Source: Trogon surrucura (taxonomy: Eukaryota > Chordata > Aves > Trogoniformes > Trogonidae). Taken from it: a stretch of 64,000 nucleotides of DNA. Shown here in pieces: positions 28,101 to 33,170 of the stretch. The position numbers and the translations under genes were made by a program. The notes below the pieces were generated by a model. The model was not told where the DNA came from. It saw only the letters and a list, made by a program, of their open reading frames with translations, and searched no databases. Each line of letters starts with the position of its first letter. The first letter of the stretch is position 1. The stretch spans positions 19,333,001-19,397,000 of the forward strand of contig CM036626.1 of assembly GCA_020746105.1 (NCBI GenBank), read 5' to 3'.

Positions 28101-31100
28101 TTTATTTTATGTGATGCAGTATTAAAAGTCAAATTGGAGGTTGTGGGTTTTTTTTTTTTAATTCGCTGCCTGCTTTTGAAAACCAGATTATCTGATGACA
28201 AATATTAAAAATCCTTGTGTGTCGTATTTGTGTGTTATTTTAACTGTGCATTTCACGGGCCTCTTCTTCGATGAATACCATTAACCGATATGACTTGAAT
28301 ATGTACATTCCGTAGGTAAAGGCAGCGGCAAGAGTTCAGAAGCAGTAAAGCCCACCCAAAAGTTTCACCCCATTGAGGCGCTTGAGCCCGGAACTGAATA
28401 TACAGTTCGTCTAGTGACTAAGAATTGGGTTGATAACAATAGCATTTTTGAAGATGTAATTGAGACGAGGGGGAGAGGTGAGACGCGAAACCCTTCGGGG
28501 TGATAACGTTTTATTCTGAATGTAAATAAATGCCAAGATTCCATCTCAGTGTCGTGCAGTGAAAGTGTACCCAAGTCCTCATTCTTCATTTTGTGATTTT
28601 TGAGGCTGACCCTTTGCAGTCGAACCCCAGGGGAGCAGAAGCGTGTCCGTGGCTCTTGGCTGAGGCTGCGCTTTACTCGTCACCCAACAGCCTGAAACAA
28701 TTGGAAACCTTTACAAAACAGATTTCCCTCCCGTGCAGTTTTGAAAGGGTGATACAGCCCAGTTTAAGTGTGCCAGTCCAACGCTTTGCATGTGTCGGGT
28801 GCAATTTTAACTCTGTTTCTTTCGCAAAAACTGCGTTTGCATGAGAAGCTTAACAGTTCTCCGTTCGGCTTTCCTATTTGGCCTTAATCCTTTGAGTCAA
28901 CTGCTCTCGGAATTGCCTTCCCAAAATGTCTGTGTTGAGCCCCGTAGACTGTGCGTTCCCTTTAAGTCTAAAACTGTCACGCTCTGGACTTATTTCTGTC
29001 TCGCATTTCTTTGAGTTGAACACAATAAGTAGTGATAGACTGGTTCAATTAGGATCCGGCGAGGTACATGTTATGTAGTCATGTTATAGAAGGGTGATGC
29101 CCTTTTCCTCTGATTAATTTTCTTCTTTTTCGTTCCTCTTCTGTTTCGCAAAGCCTACGCTGGCATTTACGACGGAATTTCCACCCAGGGGTGGTTTATC
29201 GGACTGATGTGCGCCATCGCTTTGCTCACCCTGCTGCTGCTAACTGTTTGCTTTGTCAGAAGAAATAAAGGAGGAAAATATTCAGGTAAATGGATTTATT
29301 GTCCTTTTGCTATGTTCACATGTTAATAACAAGCATCCTTCACACTCTTATCTCTGGAGGCTGCAAAGCCGCAAGCAGAAACATCCAATTAAGATTTGTA
29401 GCTTGTGATAAATAGCCCGAGAATGGATTCTAATGAATATAAGTGAAACCGTGCTCTCTGGGTGAGACGGTGCTGTGTGCTGGGCAGGGACCTTGCAAAG
29501 GCCTTTGACAGTGCTCGTTGAATCTTCCAGAATTTAATCCAGCTGTAGAGTCGAGGTCCTTCCCCAGCTGCGCTCTCTTGGCAGGGCTGGCTCCTCACTT
29601 TCCACCTGGTAGCTGCTACTCGACATACTAACCCACCCCACTCCCGGGGGGAGCCAAACTGTTTAACGACAGAATACCTTGCTAAAATTAATTCAAAGCA
29701 ATGAGTGAGGATTGAAGTATAAATATTTAAAGTCTCAGTGTGGTTGCCCAGCGAGGCTGTAGATGCCCCATCCCTGGAAACATTCAGGGTCAGGTTGGAC
29801 ACGGCTCTGAGCAACCTGCTCTAGTTGAAGATGTCCCTGCTCGCTGCAGAGGGGTTGGAGTAGATGATCTGTGCTTTATTTTATTTGTACAGTGAAAGAA
29901 AAAGAAGATTTGCATCCAGATCCCGAAGCTCAATCAATAAAAGATGAAATCTTTGGGGAATATAGGTAAATAGGACCTGCTTTAACAAGCATTTGTCTTT
30001 GTTGGGGTTTGTTTGTTTCCAGCTGTCATCATTATTTAGGATGTTTTTATAGCATGCTATTAACCCTATTTTTTCATTTTCAAAGCAAACCTCGTAGGAG
30101 TGGATAATAGTAGGAATATAAAGGTATATCCAGTATACTTAAATCCATCCAAGTCGGGATAAAAGTAAATGTTGATGTATCAGTGGTTATTTTACACTTG
30201 GGTTTTTGTTTTGTTTTGCTTTTTTTTTTAATTAGAATGCGTGAATAATGTAAATACATATGATAGTTTGGGTTCCTGCTGCAATGCCCACCGAAGTCAA
30301 TAGAATGACTTTTATGTCTTCAGTGGGTTTCCAAATTCCAGTCACGCCCCAAATGGTGTAATGTGGGGAATGTTCATTTTGTGGAAGAAAAGAAAGAAAA
30401 GCTTAAAGTACAGTCAGAGATGGCAAAAAACCCAGACAAACCTCACTACAGAAGTTTCTGTAGGAGAACTGAAATAATCGCGTTGGCTGCTTTAAAAGAA
30501 CTAAAGCTTACGATATTACCAAACTGTGGTATAAAAAAAAAGTATATCATTGTAAGAATCATGCTGGAAAACCAGTGTCACTGGCCTGAAGGGCTTAAAA
30601 TTTCTGTTGAAATTCCACTTATAAATGCTACATTATTTGTACTGGAATAGGGGTCTTTTTTTTTCTGCATAATTTCATCTTTATTTAATTTTTAATGCTT
30701 TCTAATGGGACAAATATTTAGAAAGGTAAGAAAGTCCTGAGGTTAATAACTTTGACCCCCTCCTTTCCCCAAAACTTGTCTTTTTTATAAATAAAAATGC
30801 CTTGTGCAGAAAAGTAGGAAATGTTTTTACTGTAATGATAGACCATGTTGTTGATTACATGCTGAAGAGGTAAAGTTCAGGTGCGTTTCTCTGTCCTTTC
30901 ATAGATAACTTTCCTAAAGCTTTGACACGGAATTGACATCAGCGAGGATTGTAATTGAGTAATTATGTATCTAATTTGGCCTAATTTGGGTTTTTTTTTT
31001 GTAATCTTTTAATGTGTTCCAATTCCCCCCAAATATTATGCTCAGTCAGAAGTCAGTTTGCTTTGGTTCTTTTTCTGCAGTGCCATTAGGAGGAATGGCC

Positions 31101-31995
31101 AGTGGAATTTCCTTTTTTTTCCCCCGAATTTTTCGTGAAATTGCCATTGAAAATGGACTGCACATGGGCAGATACAGACACTTGGAGTCTGTTTTCGTTT
31201 TTCCCATGTTCCTCCCCTTTAGCAGAGAGAAACTCCATCAATTGCAGTAAGGTAACAGCTGAACAAATGAAAAAAGGGGGAAAAAGCCCCTTTCGCAGTC
31301 ATCTAAAATCAAACAACTGCTCACAAAGCAGTGGGCTACACCCCACAACTGGTGCCTCACCCCACAGCTTTACACCAGTTCACCCACCTCAAAAGGAACA
31401 TGAAATTAATAGACCCTGAATATCCCCTTCTGTTTTGTCAAATGGAAACGGCTCTTTCTCTGAGGTGCCGAAGAAGTTGACGCCAGCTGTGATCGCTGGG
31501 AGGGATCCCTTGAATCCTTCCCAGCATTTCCTTTTCTTTCCCCGTCACTTTCTGCCCATTCTTCTCTCCGTCCAAGGGGAAAACCCCAAAATACGTGTGT
31601 AGTTTTCATTGATGCTTGCCTTTTTAACCAATACCATTGCTGTAATAATCCCAAAGCTGTTTCTGCGGGGAGGTCGGGTCAGCGCGTGTGACCTGCTGGA
31701 GGGGCACCAGACCAAGTGAAAGAGCGGTTTCCGTGCTAAAAAGCTAGATTTTTGGAAAGGCGTTTCTTTGTTTTGTAGTGACAGCGATGAAAAGCCGCTG
31801 AAAGGCAGCCTCCAGTCAATTAACGGGGACATTAAAGCCACTGGAAGTGCTGATAGTCTGGTAGATTATGGAGAAGGGGAGCATGGGATGTTCAATGAAG
31901 ATGGTTCATTTATTGGAGCTTATTCTGGATCTAAGGAAAAAGGATCAGTGGAAAGCACTGGGAGTTCGACGGCAACTTTTCCTCTCCACGCCTGA
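3992..31995 (+). CDS. CHL1: CHL1 (close homolog of L1), 3' 18 coding exons; 5' part outside window
   Basis: Eighteen exons (3992-4123, 4935-5072, 5739-5850, 6548-6714, 8292-8457, 9586-9710, 12403-12504, 12728-12925, 13776-13846, 16080-16302, 18388-18503, 18660-18864, 19089-19211, 20735-20914, 28316-28477, 29154-29285, 29893-29965, 31779-31995) join without frame breaks into 880 residues plus stop. Domains in window residues: Ig4 1-90, Ig5 91-183, Ig6 184-280, FN1 281-380, FN2 381-478, FN3 479-585, FN4 586-686, juxtamembrane 687-754, helix about 755-775, cytoplasmic 776-880. The tail has the CHL1 marks [17 protein letters not shown], the ankyrin motif FIGAY (L1 and NrCAM have FIGQY) and a TATFPL end. 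It lacks the RSLE insert of L1. CHL1 is a neuronal surface adhesion molecule guiding neurite growth and migration through integrins, ankyrin and ERM linkers. The length matches human CHL1 from Ig4 onward (about 328 residues missing at the start). Identification is from remembered family sequence. Confidence 0.97.
4190..4491 (-). mobile_element. CR1 LINE 3' end, antisense to CHL1
   Basis: The + strand reads as the reverse complement of a CR1 3' end. It has CATAGAATGTCTTAGG, TTGGAAGGGATCATCT, CCCCCTGCCATGGGCAGGGA, AACCTGGCCTTGAACATC, AAGAATTTCTTCCTAA and a final AGGTACAGGAAGGC. About 300 bp of the ORF2 end and 3' UTR remain, truncated at the 5' side as is normal for CR1. It lies within the intron that splits Ig4 and leaves both splice sites untouched. 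Confidence 0.92.
4492..4934 (+). other. CHL1: Remainder of intron between Ig4 exons
   Basis: No gene or repeat recognised after the CR1 copy. The intron closes with TCTTTCCAG at 4926-4934. Confidence 0.7.
4935..5072 (+). CDS. CHL1: CHL1 exon: second half of Ig4
   Basis: Encodes (N)[17 protein letters not shown]...[18 protein letters not shown], the D-G strands of Ig4 with the second cysteine in the DSAVYQC motif. It is 138 bases, phase 1-1, with donor CTCA|GTGAGT. An upstream reading frame runs into the exon, but the AG at 4933-4934 sets the start. The joining codon makes Asn and creates an N-R-T glycosylation sequon that, as I recall it, human CHL1 lacks at this place. Confidence 0.95.
5073..5738 (+). 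other. CHL1: CHL1 intron, Ig4-Ig5
   Basis: 666 bases of AT-rich intron. No repeat or RNA gene recognised. It ends in CTCTTTTGCAG. Confidence 0.75.
5739..5850 (+). CDS. CHL1: CHL1 exon: first half of Ig5
   Basis: Encodes [20 protein letters not shown] followed by [18 protein letters not shown]. The [18 protein letters not shown] run is identical to that remembered for mammalian CHL1 and is the most diagnostic extracellular stretch here. It is 112 bases, phase 1 to phase 2. The terminal Trp codon is split TG|G across the donor ATG|GTAAGC. Confidence 0.96.
5851..6547 (+). other. CHL1: CHL1 intron within Ig5
   Basis: 697 bases. It contains a short MIR-like stretch near 6398-6474 and an A-run near 6035. 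The acceptor is TTTTTAG at 6541-6547, preceded by only a short pyrimidine tract. Confidence 0.75.
6398..6474 (-). mobile_element. Possible MIR-like SINE fragment
   Basis: On the + strand AAAGCGACTTG, then GCTCAGTGGCAGATCAGGGA, then CCCTGCCTCC parallel the reverse complement of the MIR 5' half (GTGACTTGCCC...CAGTGGCAGAGCCGGGA...CTGACTCC). It is short and diverged, so the call is tentative. Confidence 0.4.
6548..6714 (+). CDS. CHL1: CHL1 exon: second half of Ig5
   Basis: Encodes (W)[10 protein letters not shown]...[23 protein letters not shown]...ITANLDIR. It carries the conserved ENGTL sequon, the D-G-Y-C motif (EDSGSYAC) and the TANLDIR end shared with mammalian CHL1. It is 167 bases, phase 2 to phase 1, with donor AGAG|GTAATG. 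Confidence 0.95.
6715..8291 (+). other. CHL1: CHL1 intron, Ig5-Ig6
   Basis: 1577 bases, AT-rich toward the 3' end with several A- and T-runs (7540, 7825, 7960, 8040). No repeat family recognised. The acceptor CAATCAG (8285-8291) is weak: its pyrimidine run TCTCTCTCTCCTAACC sits about 27 bases upstream at 8250-8265. Confidence 0.75.
8292..8457 (+). CDS. CHL1: CHL1 exon: first half of Ig6
   Basis: Encodes [19 protein letters not shown] then [20 protein letters not shown] and [16 protein letters not shown](R). The motifs TPKNPR, DSHLKH and KLSW match CHL1 Ig6, with the first cysteine in LLKCQ. Where mammalian CHL1 has the integrin-associated tetrapeptide DGEA, this copy reads DGDE (8417-8428). 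It is 166 bases, phase 1 to phase 2, with donor GCAG|GTAAGC. Confidence 0.95.
8458..9585 (+). other. CHL1: CHL1 intron within Ig6, with a CpG-rich patch
   Basis: 1128 bases. Around 9060-9200 there is a cluster of about 14 CpGs in 140 bases, denser than nearby introns. No repeat family was recognised. It ends in a long T/C tract and TGTAG at 9581-9585. Confidence 0.7.
9586..9710 (+). CDS. CHL1: CHL1 exon: second half of Ig6
   Basis: Encodes (R)[20 protein letters not shown] then [21 protein letters not shown]. It supplies the second Ig6 cysteine in EDQGVYTC, and EDQG..C matches mammalian CHL1. It is 125 bases, phase 2 to phase 1, with donor CTTG|GTAAGA. Confidence 0.95.
9711..12402 (+). other. 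CHL1: CHL1 intron, Ig6-FN1
   Basis: 2692 bases, AT-rich, with T-runs near 9940 and 10440. No repeat or RNA gene recognised. Open frames at 11434-11784 and 12110-12490 have no resemblance to known proteins; the second runs over the next exon in a different frame. Confidence 0.7.
12403..12504 (+). CDS. CHL1: CHL1 exon: first half of FN1
   Basis: Encodes [20 protein letters not shown] then [14 protein letters not shown]. The DVPDPP linker and QNRSVRLSW strand are shared with mammalian CHL1. It includes an NRS sequon and the FN3 core Trp. It is 102 bases, phase 1-1, between TTTCTCAG and AACG|GTAGGA. Confidence 0.95.
12728..12925 (+). CDS. CHL1: CHL1 exon: second half of FN1
   Basis: Encodes [20 protein letters not shown] followed by [20 protein letters not shown] and [18 protein letters not shown]...TPPA. 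The LAPY..YQFRV..VN.VGRSQPS pattern is the FN3 Tyr corner and F-G region. It is 198 bases, phase 1-1, preceded by a 223-base intron. A GAG codon split across the junction forms an N-E-S sequon. Confidence 0.95.
12926..13775 (+). other. CHL1: CHL1 intron, FN1-FN2
   Basis: 850 bases with T-rich runs near 13380 and 13690. No repeat recognised. It ends in GTTTCCAG. Confidence 0.75.
13776..13846 (+). CDS. CHL1: CHL1 exon: start of FN2
   Basis: A short 71-base exon, phase 1 to phase 0, encoding [20 protein letters not shown] then MKWE. It is the first sheet of FN2 with its core Trp. The donor GAG|GTAGGC follows directly. APDKNP.NIRV.AS.P.EM..KWE aligns residue by residue with mammalian CHL1. Confidence 0.94.
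13847..16079 (+). other. CHL1: CHL1 intron within FN2
   Basis: 2233 bases, mostly AT-rich. No repeat family, RNA gene or extra exon recognised. It ends in a C/T-rich stretch from 15970 and CTCCTGCAG at 16071-16079. Confidence 0.7.
16080..16302 (+). CDS. CHL1: CHL1 exon: remainder of FN2
   Basis: Encodes [20 protein letters not shown] ... [13 protein letters not shown] ... [18 protein letters not shown] ... YSGED. GPGLEY.V.W and PY..KVQA.N.LGSGP match mammalian CHL1 FN2. It is 223 bases, phase 0 to phase 1, with donor GACG|GTAAGT. The exon is GC- and CpG-richer than its flanks. An NVT sequon appears near its end. Confidence 0.95.
16303..18387 (+). other. CHL1: CHL1 intron, FN2-FN3
   Basis: 2085 bases. 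It holds T-runs at 17844, 17940 and 18085 and no recognised repeat or RNA gene. It ends in GTTTTTACAG. Confidence 0.7.
18388..18503 (+). CDS. CHL1: CHL1 exon: first half of FN3
   Basis: Encodes [20 protein letters not shown] then [28 protein letters not shown]...P.DRV.G.L.GY matches mammalian CHL1. It is 116 bases, phase 1 to phase 0. The donor AAG|GTTACA is weak at positions +3 to +6, and only 156 bases separate it from the next exon. Confidence 0.93.
18660..18864 (+). CDS. CHL1: CHL1 exon: second half of FN3
   Basis: Encodes [20 protein letters not shown] ... [20 protein letters not shown] ... [18 protein letters not shown] ... [16 protein letters not shown] and F.LTVLAYN.KG.GPES are diagnostic for CHL1. 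It is 205 bases, phase 0 to phase 1, with donor GGAG|GTAAGA. Confidence 0.95.
19089..19211 (+). CDS. CHL1: CHL1 exon: first half of FN4
   Basis: Encodes [20 protein letters not shown] then [39 protein letters not shown] matches mammalian CHL1. It is 123 bases, phase 1-1, with donor ATAA|GTATGT. Confidence 0.95.
19212..20734 (+). other. CHL1: CHL1 intron within FN4
   Basis: 1523 bases containing a sense-strand CR1 3' end (19886-20171). An A-run starts near 19259. It ends in a T/C tract and TTTCAG at 20729-20734. Confidence 0.75.
19886..20171 (+). mobile_element. CR1 LINE 3' end
   Basis: Contains TGATAGGACAAGGGGTAATG, AGGTTCCGCTTAAACTCG, TGGAACGGGCTGCCCAGGGA, GGAGACATTCAAGACCTGCC, TTGGACTTGATGATCTTTCG and the tail ACATTCTGTGATTCTATG. 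It translates to the C-terminal ORF2 end ([15 protein letters not shown]...[20 protein letters not shown]) with the frame still readable. It is 5' truncated and about 285 bp long. Confidence 0.93.
20735..20914 (+). CDS. CHL1: CHL1 exon: second half of FN4
   Basis: Encodes [20 protein letters not shown] ... [20 protein letters not shown] ... [18 protein letters not shown].(K/R)AC...GCGKP.TEE matches mammalian CHL1, including its paired cysteines. It is 180 bases, phase 1-1, with perfect donor GGGA|GTAAGT. NET and NRS sequons are present. Confidence 0.95.
20915..28315 (+). other. CHL1: Longest CHL1 intron in the window, FN4 to juxtamembrane
   Basis: 7401 bases, AT-rich, containing a 915-bp CR1 copy at 23170-24084. 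No additional exon or RNA gene recognised. A short tandem copy (ATACCAATTC twice) lies near 26480-26500. The acceptor CATTCCGTAG (28306-28315) has little pyrimidine content, and the exon after it begins GTAAAG. Confidence 0.75.
23170..24084 (+). mobile_element. CR1 LINE, 3' 0.9 kb (ORF2 C-terminal third plus 3' end)
   Basis: Translates in pieces to the CR1 reverse-transcriptase 3' region. Pieces include [105 protein letters not shown] and [20 protein letters not shown]. The frame shifts twice, near 23470-23510 and near 23790, and a short gap precedes ADDTK, so ORF2 is dead. It ends TCTATGATTCTGTG. It is the largest and one of the youngest-looking CR1 copies here. Confidence 0.96.
28316..28477 (+). 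CDS. CHL1: CHL1 exon: juxtamembrane (partial fifth FN-like) segment
   Basis: Encodes [20 protein letters not shown] ... [20 protein letters not shown] ... [42 protein letters not shown] aligns with CHL1, including the region where mammalian CHL1 is shed by BACE1. The P1 Gln remembered from mouse is Glu here (28450-28452), followed by the conserved Asp. It is 162 bases, phase 1-1, with donor AGAG|GTGAGA. The acceptor is CCGTAG|GTAAAG. Confidence 0.93.
28478..29153 (+). other. CHL1: CHL1 intron before the transmembrane exon
   Basis: 676 bases with no recognised repeat. It ends in a good pyrimidine tract (TTCTTCTTTTTCGTTCCTCT) and CAAAG at 29149-29153. Confidence 0.75.
29154..29285 (+). CDS. 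CHL1: CHL1 exon: transmembrane helix
   Basis: Encodes [20 protein letters not shown] ... [20 protein letters not shown] ... [24 protein letters not shown] continues into the single membrane helix, and the RRNKGGKYS stop-transfer segment follows. It is nearly identical to mammalian CHL1. It is 132 bases, phase 1-1, so the whole membrane span sits on one frame-neutral exon. Confidence 0.97.
29286..29892 (+). other. CHL1: CHL1 intron between TM and first cytoplasmic exon
   Basis: 607 bases. The 3' end is occupied by a CR1 3' fragment (29736-29872). Only about 20 bases of T-rich sequence then separate it from the acceptor TTTGTACAG at 29884-29892. Confidence 0.75.
29736..29872 (+). mobile_element. 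CR1 LINE 3' fragment next to a splice acceptor
   Basis: Contains TTGCCCAGCGAGGCTGTAGA, TGCCCCATCCCTGGAAACATTC, GAGCAACCTGCTCTAGTTG, and GGGGTTGGAGTAGATGATCT. These match the last 130 or so bases of CR1 before the tail. The terminal AGGTCCCTTCC...ATTCT block is missing, and the sequence passes straight into the pyrimidine tract of the next exon. Confidence 0.88.
29893..29965 (+). CDS. CHL1: CHL1 exon: proximal cytoplasmic tail
   Basis: A 73-base exon, phase 1 to phase 2, encoding [20 protein letters not shown] then FGEY(S). The HPD tripeptide (29913-29921), known in CHL1 to recruit the Hsc70/CSP/alphaSGT chaperone complex, is intact. It joins directly to DSDEKP, with no RSLE-type mini-exon seen between. 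Confidence 0.96.
29966..31778 (+). other. CHL1: Last CHL1 intron
   Basis: 1813 bases, AT-rich, with T-runs at 30220, 30655 and 31000. No RSLE-like mini-exon, repeat or RNA gene was recognised by eye. A 95-codon open frame at 30363-30650 looks fortuitous. It ends in TTTGTTTTGTAG. Confidence 0.7.
31779..31995 (+). CDS. CHL1: CHL1 terminal coding exon (cytoplasmic tail)
   Basis: Encodes (S)[20 protein letters not shown] ... [20 protein letters not shown] ... [20 protein letters not shown] ... [11 protein letters not shown], then TGA at 31993-31995. FIGAY (31909-31923) is the ankyrin-binding motif in its CHL1 form, and its Tyr is the usual phosphoregulated residue. The sequence is strongly conserved with mammals. 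The region between SINGD and SADSLV is the least conserved part. Confidence 0.97.
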
Positions 31996-32595
31996 AATAT
32001 AAGCAAGAATGATTCGTGTTGAATTGTGATATTTATCTTGATTAGTGCTCCACAGTTACCACATGCGATTGGAAGCAGGTTGCCAGTTGAGCCAGTCACG
32101 AACCTGACATCCGGGTAATATCAAAATAAGTCACTGCCACTAAAGAAGGATTTTCCAGCCTAATTTCTAGGTGTTTTCTTCTAATTAAAGCAAAACAAAT
32201 AATTCTTTACTATACAAAATGTCTTAGTCTTACCAAAATGGAATTTCTCAGAGTTACACCTGTGTACTTAATCACTTCTCTGTGTGTTTCTTAGGTTTGG
32301 AATATGTTTCTCTGTATAGTATTTTTTTTTTGTCCTGTATGCCTGTTGTCACTTTGTACATATACTTTTATCTACTATTCCCTCACGTACAATGGCCTCA
32401 GCATTGTGGAGGTTGTAACGCGACAAGAAAACCCAGCAAAACCAACTGGTTACTCTGCAAAGTGACACAATGCATCCACCTGAGAAAAAGAATAATTAAA
32501 TTGTTAATTTAAAATACTGGAGAAATATGTTCTTTATATTGTACACTGATTTTTTTTTTGGATAAAGAAATAAACTGCTTTGCTTATGATACTCT
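31996..32595 (+). other. CHL1: CHL1 3' UTR (proximal form)
   Basis: AT-rich sequence from the stop codon to just past the first AATAAA. The 3' end is inferred to lie roughly 15-25 bases after the signal. No repeat is present. Confidence 0.75.
32569..32574 (+). terminator. Poly(A) signal AATAAA, proximal
   Basis: AATAAA with UGUA upstream (TTGTACACTG, about 30 bases before). Downstream U-rich content is modest. It is the first canonical signal after the CHL1 stop, 574 bases away. Confidence 0.6.
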
Positions 32596-33164
32596 AAAAT
32601 TATTTTAGTGGCCACAGCTGACTGCGATTGCCAGTGCTTGAAGAGATGCAACTGGATCCCCAGGAGAAAAAAAAATGGCTCTTAAAAAGGCAAAGCTCTG
32701 GCCTTGTGGCTGGGCCTTCTGCCCAGCAGCTGGCACTATTTCCTTACAGAAGCTGCAGTATCTTTCCTGTGGCAAGGCAAAACAGGGTTCCCATCCGTCA
32801 TTACAAAGTCTTTTCATTTGTTTTCCCGAGTCTCTGCGAGCTACGTTGGCCGCCGGTCTCCTGTCTGTATATTTGTGCGCTGGCATACGTTCCATGGAGA
32901 CGTTGTACATAGGATATGAATATTGACACAAGTAAGGTTCAGCCTTGTTTTATTTGGGAATGAGACATGTCGCTAGCATGAGTCTGTAGAGCTGTGTAGG
33001 AGTGAATAGACTTGCTTCTCCGTACGAGTTTGGGCCAGCAAAACTAGTTTTCAGAAGGATCTGTGTGTATACCAGTCCTACCCATCTCACATCTTTCTAG
33101 CATCGCATAAAATAGACCTACCTGACTTTTAAGAGATCGTTTATTTTCAAGCTGTTCGTTGTTA

Positions 33165-33170
33165 AATAAA
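33165..33170 (+). terminator. Poly(A) signal AATAAA, candidate
   Basis: AATAAA within GTTAAATAAACAAA. It is followed about 40 bases later by the U/G-rich TTTCTTTTGTATTTGGTTT. Confidence 0.4.

Noticed and set aside
30363-30650. 95-codon open frame in the last CHL1 intron
   Set aside because: No match to L1-family cytoplasmic sequence and no flanking splice sites in the right phase. The direct join 29965-31779 already gives the conserved FGEYSDSDEKP.
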